DNA of 64,000 nucleotides, from assembly GCA_947652115.1 (NCBI GenBank), contig OX393561.1, forward strand, positions 34,688,324 to 34,752,323, in the 5' to 3' direction. This stretch comes from Blastomussa wellsi (lineage: Eukaryota > Cnidaria > Anthozoa > Scleractinia > Plerogyridae). Below, one piece after another: positions 33,310-45,000 of this stretch (the first letter of the stretch is position 1; each line of letters starts with the position of its first letter). A model generated the notes under the pieces. It made no database searches and had not been told where the DNA came from. It worked only from the letters and a program-made list of their open reading frames with translations. A program made the translations under genes and the position numbers.

Positions 33310-34136
33310 TCAATAAACAGGTTTGGGTTGTTGAGTAGGCAAAATACCAAACCTCCTCTTCAGTGTTACTCTGTGACGGGAATACTTATCATCTGGGGAA
33401 AAGCGAGCTGAAAAGAGAGCATGCAATGTTAATTCATTGCAAAACTACTGAATAAACAGGCTATAAACACAATTTTGGGTCAATTTTATTGATACTTTCT
33501 AGAGTTAGGTATTAAAATCAGCCAAACTCTGAATAATCAAAGTTTGACTGCTTGTACATCGAAAGAGCCCAGAACTGTGACCACTTTTGATTAATCCACA
33601 TTCTTTCATACAGTCATTATCCAATCAGAAGCAGAGGGGAGCTGCCAGTTGACTTCTGGACTGAAAATCGACTGAAAATCGGACCGGATTTTCATCGATT
33701 GCTATCGCCAAACGATTGTTATCGATTATCGGTTTATCGATTAACTTAAACTACACCTGGCAACTTTCAAACTCAACTGTCTTAGAAGCAGAGGCCGAGT
33801 TCAAATGTTCGAAGCTGTACTCCAGTAGAAGAAAGGATGATCGAACATTAGTTCGAGTTAAGTTCAGTGGAAATTGTAGCATTACCTGGATGAGCAGACT
33901 TTGTTGGTTGGCCTAAAGGATCAATTTTCTGTCAAGAGAAGACACACAAGTTAAATGTTTGTGCATCGTAGAAATGTAGCACGTGGATTTTCGGAAAAAG
34001 TAAATTCAACATTATAGGTAACAACAAGCAGCAACAAGACGTTCACAAAAAATTCAAAGCGTCAATTTGATTCTTAGTTTACCTTTAGTGTATAAATTCG
34101 CTTTCCTTCATTGTTGAGATAGTACATAAGGTGCAT
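33310..34136 (-). CDS. NOP10: H/ACA ribonucleoprotein subunit NOP10, three exons, complete
   Basis: Exons 34136-34083, 33928-33886 and 33407-33310 join in phase to a 64-residue protein, the usual NOP10 length. Exon 1 gives [18 protein letters not shown], exon 2 [14 protein letters not shown], exon 3 [14 protein letters not shown] followed by [17 protein letters not shown] and a stop. These match the N-terminal beta-hairpin region and the [13 protein letters not shown] helix that holds the pseudouridine synthase dyskerin in H/ACA snoRNPs, where NOP10 acts with NHP2 and GAR1 in rRNA and snRNA pseudouridylation and telomerase RNP assembly. Vertebrate NOP10 has Cys in the CSAHP position; here it is Lys-Ser. 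Introns are short, with standard borders. All exons are below the usual ORF-length cutoff. Confidence 0.95.
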
Positions 34137-34289
34137 TTTGTCCTCAAAGACGAACAATAAAACAAGAACTCTGAAAAACTACAAGCTTCCCACTGCAGCA
34201 CCATAACGAGGCAATCAATTGTTCAGCTGCGATTATACTTTTCAGCTTATTTCATCAAATAGCAATAAATTAACAGATTAATCAGGTGA

Positions 34290-34362
34290 GCCCGGTTAGC
34301 TCAGTCGGTAGAGCATCAGACTTTTAATCTGAGGGCCATGGGTTCAAGTCCCATATCGGGCG
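34290..34362 (+). tRNA. tRNA-Lys (anticodon TTT)
   Basis: A 73-nt cloverleaf. The acceptor stem GCCCGGT pairs with ATCGGGC, the D arm holds TAGCTCAGTCGG (A box), the anticodon arm is TCAGA-CTTTTAA-TCTGA with anticodon TTT, and the T arm contains GGGTTCAAGTCCC (B box). No intron. A TTTTCTTT run shortly downstream can terminate Pol III. It is divergent from NOP10, 154 bp from its start codon. Confidence 0.95.
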
Positions 34363-34819
34363 CGCACACATATTTTCTTTCCTTTTTTATGTAATAAAAC
34401 GTGTAGTCAAATTTGGGCGATTTTTTTTCATTCAGCCAAAAACATGACTTGTGTAAAAATGGACATTTATGATTAAAAACCCTGACTCAGCAGATTTTGG
34501 TAAAATGTGTTGCTTTTTTTCTTTCTTCATTTCTGCAAAGAGGAACTGTTTCCAGAATTAAATTGATATTTTGGAATAATATTGTTGAAGCCTACCAAGA
34601 AATGCTAAGCCAGAGGGAGGGGTTGGGGTTCCGTTGTTGGAAGGTCCAGGAATCCAGGTCTAACTGGGGGATTTTTCATTCTTTTACGGTCACACATGTT
34701 CTAAACAATCTTTCCCTTGAGGGGTGTGGGATTAGAAAAAAAATGCCTGCAGCTTGGATCAACTGCCTGCAAACACACCAATGTGTTTACATATCACGGT
34801 ATCTTTTCAGTTTGTACAA

Positions 34820-34982
34820 GAAAAAGGTTCAGGGAGAAAAAAGAATGTTTGGAATTTTTTGCGGGGAATCAGGGGACTCGGGAAGGGTTGGGAAGTTTTT
34901 GGAATTGATGGAGGAAGTTTAAGATTTTTGAGAATGTCTCCATCAAATTCGGGAGAATATTCCAAATTTTCTGGATGACGTT
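34820..34982. repeat. Dispersed repeat related to 53280-53462
   Basis: Shares the pattern CGGGAGAATATTCCAAATTT then CTGGATGAC with TCGGGACGATATTCCAGATT then CCGGGAGGAC in the other copy, and both have an upstream GGGGAATC/GGGAATC...GGGACT/GGGAGACT stretch. Diverged copies of one family. Confidence 0.45.
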
Positions 34983-36387
34983 CTCACCCCAATTACTCTG
35001 TTAGTGGTTTTGACTGATCAGGCATAAAATCTTTAAGACTTATTTTCTTTAGAGAAAAAAACATTGGATGACAATATCTTGTCCTTATCATGATGATGAT
35101 GATGATGATAATTGGCCGTTTGGAAAATCATCCCCACCCCCTTCAACAAGATTAGTTCTCCTGGGAGAGGTCAATAAAACAATGGCAAAATATCTGACCA
35201 CACTGACAATTAATCACTAATGACATATCAATGCAGAAAAAGGTAAAAATAACAGGAATTAATAATCAACATACAGGCAAGTTATCACAACTTTAGCATG
35301 GAAAATTATCTTTATTTTAATATATGCAGTCCTATGCAACTTGTCCACTCATAAGGGTGAATGCTCTAAGAATGCAGTGAGATATGCAATGAATAGCCAG
35401 AGAAGCTTCTTAAAATATAAAGAATGGGATCGCTGATGACTTGTAGGGAATTTTATATTTCCTTAGAATTCTTAATCCATAACGACTGCATCTGCAAATA
35501 TGTCCCAAAATAATGGCCCTAATCGTTTTGTATGTCAACACATTGTAGATAATTGGAGAAAGAGCAAGTTGAAAATTTCTCATTCTTATACAAATGATGT
35601 CAATTCATTTGTTTCTAAAAATGTTTTATGCTCTTTTCCCAATAATTTTCTCTTTGGTTTTCAAAAAGTGATGCCAATGGTACATTTTTTTTTATTCACG
35701 AGTTTTCTAATGTTAACAACTACAATTTCCGGTTACTTGAAAGACCCATAGCTAATTAGCCTGTATAGCAGGGGTATAGAAGGGTTGGGGAGAGGGGTGC
35801 AAAAGAGAGAGAATTCGGGGAAAAACAGAGGAAGTCTGGGAACAGGTGGAAAGGAACCCCTCCCATTTTTTCTTGCCCCTTCTTTTTATTTCTTGATCCC
35901 CTCCTTCGATGTGCCTGCTATACGGGCCAGAACCAATTAAAAAAAAAAAGGCAGAAATGAAACTTCATTTTGCAAGTGTCAACAACAGAACACTGAATGT
36001 TATTCTTTTCCGATGTGTATCAGCTTGTTAAAAAAGCAGGTTAATGCTAAACCAGATAGAGGGTTCAATTTTTGTTGTATAAAAGTGTTTCATTTATTGC
36101 TTATGCTCTGAGATTAGTTTATGTCAAAACTGGAGACAGAAAATATGAATAGAAAACCAATGGGCGCTGACAATTAAGCTTCGTTCCTTCAGGAGGAGTG
36201 CAGGCTCATGTTTCCAAACAGCGGCTTGTAATCGAGCCTTGTGCTCTATTGCTAGATTAGGTTAATAAATTTATTGCCATTTAAACAGGTCCAGTTCTTG
36301 ACACAGTCTATTTTGCAAGGAAAACAGTACTGGAATATTAAAAACACCTTAAATGATAAAAAACATAACTTTACATTTAAGTAACCA

Positions 36388-36393
36388 TTTATT
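36388..36393 (-). terminator. Poly(A) signal for STX16
   Basis: AATAAA on the minus strand about 80 bp after the STX16 stop codon. Confidence 0.5.
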
Positions 36394-36473
36394 TTGTATC
36401 AAATGTACAAATTAATATGAAACAACCTAAACATGATCTCATCCGATGATCAATACACTAAACAATATACTCA

Positions 36474-39400
36474 TTATGTTGCTTTTGTTATTACAAGAGC
36501 TAAGAGCATAATAATTACAACAATAGCTAAAAATATTATACACAACATCTTGCGAGAGGCTTTCTGGTGCTTTTCACCCTAAAATAAAATATAAAATGAA
36601 AAATGAATAGGTTTATCACAAAATACCGGTAATAATTGGAAAAAGATATAAAGAACGGCAATTAAAATACTGATTATCAAAATAAATTGATATTCTAGTT
36701 GTACATATTATTATTATTATCGTTATCATTATCATCATCAGCATCGTCATCATTGTTATTATTAAAAAAATGAAATGGCAGAAGAATAAGAGTTTCTATT
36801 ATTAATTATAAAATACTATGCACACTCTCACTGGTTGATAGGTGTGTTTAGATGAGAGTATGTAAACACGGTTGTGACATTTTAGTTTTGTGTGTATTTT
36901 TAAGAAATATTTTATAAAATCAAATATAGAGGACTTTTTCTGTGTTTACAAAGCCTCATCTAAACACTCAGGGGTTTGGGAGAATTCTCGAAAGTTATGC
37001 AAACCCTCGACTACGTCTTGGGTTTGCATAACTGTCTCAAATTCCCCAAACCCCCTCGTGTTTAGATGAGGCTATGAAGGCACTGCAAAAGTCCTCTATG
37101 GCTCAAATGTGATATCTCATAATGTAATGGCTGGACATCCATTGGTGCCGAACAACAACAAGTTGCCTAGGGAAACTGATATTAATATTCTCTCTAGACT
37201 TTCGTTCATCTCCAACACTTTTCTAAGTATTCTCACATAACCCAACAATGCTGACTAATATTATATGTCTGTTCTCAGCAACAAATGCTGGTGATGGCAC
37301 CACAAGTCACCGAAGATGCTGAGGACTCTTTGGTGGATCCTGGCACTTCCCAAGAGCACTGATTTTTGCAGTAACACAGTTAACATATTACATCCAATCT
37401 CTTTCAAATTTGCTTTAAACCTTTTTGATTAATATCATTATCTCTCATTATTATCAATATATGCGGCCAACTTGACAGGGTGGAAAAACGCTGAAGCACC
37501 TTTTTTCATATTTTTTTTATGCTGAACTTGCCATTCTACATGAAAATTGAAAGGGCTACATTTGTGTTACAGCGAGACGTGCCTAACTGTGGCCACCCAA
37601 CAAACTTTTTTGACAAGTTATAATTAGCCAATCAGAGAGCACAAATTTGTTTGAGCTGTCCCGCCTCCTAGGAATTTTCAAAGCTGTTCTCTTGAAACCT
37701 GTCATGCTTTTAACAAGGAGGCGGGACAACTCAAACAAATTCGCGCTCCTTGATTGGCTAACTTGTCAAAAAAGTTTGTTGGGTGGCCACAGTTAGGCGA
37801 ATCGCGCTGTAACATAGGTCAAAACATAGTACAAAAATTTGTTCATCTTTACTAAACTTACTCAGGGATATTTGAGAAAAATATGTTATTTGCTGATCAA
37901 AATCTCACCTCTCCCAAAGTACAGGGTCTTATATCTCAAGGTTGGCATTCACCAAATTTTGGCCCCATTTGACATTTTGTTCTTTGTCCCTTAAAGGGCT
38001 TGTATACAAAATATTGAGCTTATATATCCATTGGCGTCCTTATAACGGGAGGCCGTATTTCGTTTTTCTGCCTTGCCGGCCAACTTTAAATCTGGCCTCA
38101 TTAAAACACACGCTCTGCGGGCCACAAATGATCATTAACGGACCTGAAGCTGATTGGTTCATGCTCCATTAGGCGATGAATTTCAACCAATCAGGTTATG
38201 TTTAGCCTTTTGATGCAGGAAAACCATTGAGGTGCGTATCAGTGAACAGCAAGGATGAGCAAGCTTTGAAGTTCAATTTCACGCTAAACGATTAGTTTTT
38301 AGTGACAAAAATCAGTCTAGTTGTTATAAATGGGAAAAATACAGACAAAAAAAGTTGGATTTAGATGTGAAGATAGGTTAGAAGCAAAAGCACAATTTTT
38401 AAGAGAAGCAAAATATCATTCACTTGATTCCTACGGTCGAGCAAAATTAGCTTGGCTGAAGTACTGTGGGAATTTTACTCTGAAGATCAACTGGAAAATG
38501 TAAGTTTGTTAATTATTATGATTATCTATGGGTTCTTAACTCATTGGTGATTATTTTCAGAGACATTGTAGCTATATCCACAAAGTTCTGCACCTGTTCA
38601 AAACATATCAGTCCAGCTTTTATAGTTATATCATTTTCAGCGCGAAGTAAGTTCTTACTTGTATTCTTGAAAACATAGTCATCAGGATGTTATTTGGCTT
38701 TGTAATATTGATAATAATGATAATAAAATGCCTTTAATCGGGAATATTGTTTATTTGCACCCTTGTAGTGTCATTTGCGACACTTGCGTTTCATGCTCGG
38801 GCCGCATATGACACTACGCAGGGGCAAATAAACAATATTTCCTCAAAAAGTCATTTTATTCCCTTATTATCATTAGTATTATAATAAGCAGAGTACAAAC
38901 ACTCCTAGTTGCTTCAGTCTACAGAAACTGGAAGATCCAGTCCGATGGGCCACTTGGCTCATATGCAGACTTAACCTACCTTTTCCATTATTACTAATTA
39001 TTATTACTAATTATTACTATTAATTATTATTATTATTATTATTCATTTAAAAAAATATTATTCATTATTAATGATGGAAACAGGAAAAACTGATATATCT
39101 TGAGTGTCTTGAACACTGAACAAAATGTATTGTTCACTGACCTTTCTGAGTTGCTCCAACCCCTCTTCCACCTGAACTGATGCTTGTTCTACATTATAAT
39201 CTATTCTATCCAATATTGAACCCTGTAGATGAAACAATACACTATATGTAAGGATTTCTGAATTAAACTTTCTCAGACTACACGTAACAATTCTGATTTT
39301 GTTTGCAAATTTACGATTTAGTCATGATCCACTGCAATTTTTTGTGCGCTTATGTACTGCAGAATACGCTTGTGCAACAAGTAAGGAGGTCAATTCTCAA

Positions 39401-41966
39401 TTTCTAATTAAGACACAAAACAACCTCAATATCCATGGATAAGGTTCTTGCAAATATCATTACTATGCAGAATCCTATGTAAATCCACATTCCTAGATGA
39501 AAAACGTTCCTACCTGCTCTACAATCATTGTAGCAAGGTCTCTGAAAATTTCATTAAGTTCTGATATTGATTGCACTATAGATTGTATTTCCTTTTCTCT
39601 CTGCTCTATAATAGCTGTGTTCTCCTCAGCCAGCCTCATCTGATCTGAAGTAAAGCCCTGTTGGCAAGAAAAAAAATCAAACAAGTATCACTGACTCAGA
39701 CTATTATAAAAGTGAAAGATCTTTTTATAGCCTTGAGAATTGTAAATGAATGAAATACGTAACAAGGTAAGCAGTGGAACTCTGGCAGTTGCCAGCTTGT
39801 TTTGAAATCCCTCTAACTAGCAGTATGGGTTGACAGTCTTGTAACAAGTAAAACAGGCACATGGGTGACTGTCAACAAAGTTTAACTGTTGAAAGTAGTT
39901 TGGAAGGCTGCTCTGTAGCATATCATTGTTATGCTTTCATCTCTCAGTTCACTCCTTAGTTTTAGTTTCAACTGAGAAGGTATATCAAACACATTTCTAA
40001 ATACCTCAAAGTTCATCTAAAATACTCTGCTTCGAGTCTCAGTGTTTAGAAATGCAATAGAACACCTTCTTGAGAATTTTATGTATCTCACACACACACT
40101 TTATTGGATTTTTTTATCATAATTGCAGAAATTCTTGTGCCCTCATTGGCTAATGCTAGTGTTAACCAGAGGACATGAATACATGTAAATGATGTATCTG
40201 ATGACACCTTGTGTACAGTTGCATCTAAACAGGACCCCTTTAAATAGAAAGCCATCAACTGTAAAAAGGGAAAATGCCAAAGTTTGACGCAAAACTTGAT
40301 GAATGGAACTGTTAATTTTTGCTGTGTTCTGCCAGGGTACTTCAAGTGGACTGAACTCTGTAGTAATTCAGCGGGTTTTCAAGAATTTCCAAATGGAATA
40401 AAGGTTTAGTTATTGAAATTTTGTTTCTACATTTTGCCTTTGGATTTCTTTACACAGTTACACAGAAGATTGTGATTGGAAATCGTTTTCACTCAAAGAA
40501 TTTCAGGTTTCACTTATACTTTTACTTAGCATGCAAAGGTGAGTCTACGCTTACAGGTAATACTTTTGTCTTCACTTTGTATTATGGTAAAAAACAAATT
40601 GGTGGCAGTTTTTCATCACGTCCTGTTATTCTGAATGAATTTTGCCATCACATTGCCAAAACAGTCTGTACATAAAACTTGGCTATTGCCTCATTTTATC
40701 CACAGCCACTTTGTCAATGTGACGAAGAAATTCATAAAAATAACAGGACACACGATGAAAAACTGCCAGCAATTTGTTTTCATTAACATTCTTTTAAAAT
40801 TGAAACTCAAGCAATGATTTTAAGTATTATGTATAATATAACACTGACGGTATTGTACTGTAGGTTGATATTGTAATGTGAGTAACTAAGTAATGTAGTG
40901 AGGTGTAAGTAGGTAATGTAATCTATTGTAACGAAGTGTGTTGTAAGCAATGTTTTGTAACATAATTGTTGTGTAAACGAAATAAAAGAAAATCTTTTTA
41001 AGTTTTATATTATGCTGAGGTTTCATTTAATCCTTGGTACAATTCAGTATTTTCATTTATTTCTATTAATTATCATACATACCATTCATCAGAACAAAGG
41101 AAAATGCCAAATTGTCTTAAACTGGACCACCACATAGTGGGAACATCCAGAAAGAAATACCGGTATGATATTCTAAATCAATATTGTGATTTAAGTTGCA
41201 GATGCACTTTTAAAACTATCTCAGAGTTTAAAGGTTTGGTTCGAAGCTACGTTTATGGACATCAATGAGCTGTAACTTACTCTGTCGTAAAGTTCATCAT
41301 CCTCAACTATGTCTTCATTCATAAGTGCACTACTGGTAGCCGGTAGACCCGTGTCAAAGTATTGTCTTTCCCTTTCTTCACGGTTCTTCAATCCTGAGAA
41401 GGGAAAATTATCTTTAATTCCGGTACATCTTTACAATGAAACTTCAAAAACCATAAACACCTAAAATTATTTCTGGAATGTTTATTGTTTCACTACCAAT
41501 CAGATGCAAGATAAACCACAGCAAACCACAAAAGTAATTACCTGACAGGTTCAATTAGTCACAAAACAGTGTGTTGACTTTTTCTTCCACAATTTTACGG
41601 TAAACAATACTAAAATTGGTATTACTGTATTAGCAGAGAATAACTATAAAATCAATGAAATTTCACTGAAAAGAGATGTTCTATTGAACAAGCATGATCA
41701 GACACAGCCAAACAGCCCATCTGAGAGCTACTTGAATTATAATCAAATGCAGCATCTCTTTTCAATAAAATATCGGTCATGATTATCCTTTGCTTATACA
41801 TAAGCTCAGAAACAGAACAATGATGATCAATTTCAGTATTTTTTAACTGTATTATCATGAAAGAAAAATGGCTAATTCAAGCCTTTGTGGTTACATCTTA
41901 CGGTTTCATCTTGCATCTGATTTGCTGAGAAACGATGTTCCAGAAATAATAATATACACGAAAAAA

Positions 41967-42005
<39 letters not shown>

Positions 42006-45000
42006 TGTAACACCATTCCAAAAAGTGTAACACCAGTACAAATTACACATCTAAATTCTGGGTTATGGTTGCAAATATTTTAAACGAATCACTTTCAGTT
42101 CGCAGCATTGTTAGCTGGTCTTCATCAGCCAATCCGTAAATAAAGTGTCAAATTTGCATCAAATGCTTGCTTCCTGTCTGCAACACTGTAAGATCTTCCA
42201 GTACTTCCTCCAGGTGAATTTTGTCATGTTTATATTATTAATAAGTAATAATACAGTTTTTCTCGTTCAATTTGGAATTAGTAATTTCCACTTGTGAGTT
42301 TTTCAAAAAGCTGAAATTGCACTTGCCAAAGCGGCTCGTGCAAATTAATTCCAAATTGAACTCGAAGCCGTATGATTACCTATACTAATTTTAGGTGTTC
42401 ATGATTTTCTGGGTTTCACTGTACATACAGATAACTGTTATAACCTCTGCCACCCTCTACAACTTACTTTTCAAATATGATGACTGTCCTTTTCTGAAGT
42501 TTGTGGATAAATCTTGTAGACTGACAGCTAATGATGACATGACATTTCTTAGAAGACGCTGCTCCTGTTTTGTAATGCTTCTACTTTGTCTTCCCATTCT
42601 TTGAATGGAGCCTTGACATTGATGAAACATCTATTGTGAATACCCAAAAAAACTTCATTATTACCGTCCTCAGACTTGCTTGTCCCTGCTAGGCAGCTCA
42701 GCTTGTACACAAGGAACAAGTGGTTCTGGGGACACATGATACGATTGGCTAGAATCAAACAAAGGGAGTCCAATCACATCATAAATTTTTTATTGAAACC
42801 GCATGCCCCTTGTGGAAACCAGCTTTTGGATATAGTTGATGGGGCACATGTGTATAAATACTGACCTACCTTGTCCCTACCTAACCATTCTAAACTGTCT
42901 TCCAACACAGGGATTTTAAAATGGATAATTTGATTGGACTCCTTTTGTTAGATTCTTCTTACCAATCAAATTATGTGCCCCTAGAGCCAATTATTCCTCA
43001 TGCACTGGCCTGGGTACATATCTTAGTTTGATGGACAGGATGAACCAATCTGGAATACTGCTACTCCCCCTGGGGGTGCGACAATTGTCCAATGCAGGTT
43101 TACCCCAGCATTTGGACAGGTTTTCCCAATAGGTTGGAAAGTAAATTCTGCATTTTGGCCTAGTGGAGCTTATCCTGGCTTCTTTAGCATGACCCGACTA
43201 GGTCAGGAGTATTTCTACTCCTTATTGTATGCAATGCTAGTCAGTGCCTTTGGATCTCACCCTTAAATGAAAGGGACCTCAAACTTGGCCACTTTGCTAT
43301 TTCATACCACAACTGTTTTTTTGTGATTGGCAAGGTCACATCACTTGCTTTTTTCACTTCTGGCATCTAGTTTGCACCAAGACCATTTTTTATGATTGAG
43401 AAGGTCACACGCCACTGTCATGCACAGGGTATATTGTCTATTAACCTGTGTTATTTCCTTGGTTGTTATTTCTATGGTCTGTTCTTCATCCACACTGTCA
43501 TCAAGGGTTGGTCGGTTTAGATGACGATCGTGTAGAGTAGACAGCTCTTGCACTAGTTAAAACATGAGTGATTAGCATTTAAACTCTCCTTATAATGCCA
43601 TCACACTGACAATTAAATTAATAAGAAAATCATAAATTAAGGGATGCGTTCCGGGCATAACCCAAAATGATTCTCAGCTAATTTTAACTTTTTTTACAAA
43701 TACGAACCTTAAGTTTAAGCTACACATATTTACAGAGCTTAACATTGCTTAGATTCCATTTACAAAAGAAGTACTGTAATGACGAAGGCTACAAATTAAA
43801 ATCAACAAAAGAACTGGGAACAATCTAGATTAAATGACACAAAAAAGGGGTTAACCCAAGTCTTTGCTGGTACCTACATATATTTAGGGTCCTGTGTAGA
43901 GAGAGACACTGTTACATGTAAATAGAGTTTAGAGTTCACCTAAGTACATATAACAAAAATAACCTAGACAGGATGTAAACCTTGAGCTCTCTCTATCTGC
44001 AGAAATACTTTTGAAGAAAGATGTATCAAAACCACAAACAGAAACTTACTTCGTTGCTTTATTCTGGTAATCTCATACTGAATCTGCACGGGATTGAAAG
44101 AATATAAAATCAATCACTCCTGGTACCATTGATTAACATCCTTTTACATATCATGTCTTTTCACTAAATAATATAAATAATCATTGTTTATTATAAAATA
44201 TTCCACTTGTTTCAGGTTTTCATAGCATATGGTCTTGGGATCAATGTGATAGTGTCTTGCTATCACATTATATGTGAGCTGTAAAGAGTATTAATGGCAA
44301 GAGACAGGATATAAATAATTTCAGCTTGGCAGCACAGAGCGTAGGGTAGGCTTGCAGCAACTCTTTTTAATCCCTGCCAGGGCTAATTGAGAAGCCAGCA
44401 ATTACAGATAAAACAAGAAAACATACCTCCTCAACAACATCAACCCTATATAGTGAATAAAAAAGAAAGGAATTACAATGTCAACCAAAACTAAAATTTA
44501 AATCTCCCTAACCAGAGAATATAGCACTACACAGCTTACTATTACCACAAATTAAAGCTTTTGATTAGTTTTTGACAATTTTTTTACATTTTTTAGAGAC
44601 ATATCACTGGCTGCTATTCTGGATGTTCTCGATGGGAACTTTGTAACGGTGGGGCGCAATGTGACAGTTTAACCTAACCACCTTGCAATTTTCAATTCAA
44701 ATTTGCTCTAGAGAGTTTCCAAGTTCTGGTTTCATTTTGCCATATGAAACGAGACAACACCACCTTTGTTTCAAAGAAGCAGAAAGTAATTACTGCATTG
44801 TCAAATGTTTATAAACAGACTGTGGTAAATATAAGGATATAGTATAAGATTGCCAAACTGGGAATGACGCTTCAAAATTGGAAGTGAAAGCTGTAGCTTA
44901 AAGAGAAGAAGAAAGAATTTTTAAGTGTAATTCCCAGTTTGGTGATTTGAACTAAGCCTGTCACTATTTTCCCACCGTCTTTGGATATTCTTCCTTCTTC

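Larger units (their letters stand above)
34363..36473. other. Spacer between tRNA-Lys and STX16, no supported gene
   Basis: Contains a dispersed repeat at 34820-34982, a (GAT)n run near 35090 and G-rich low-complexity stretches. A poly(A) hexamer for STX16 lies at 36388-36393. No recognisable exon. Confidence 0.5.

Noticed and set aside
35090..35113. Regular repeat considered as a CRISPR-like array
   Set aside because: It is a simple GAT microsatellite without spacers; nothing in the window looks like a CRISPR array.
42549..42773. 74-codon minus-strand ORF overlapping STX16 exon 6
   Set aside because: Wrong frame; the true exon 42630-42468 encodes the conserved [10 protein letters not shown] segment.
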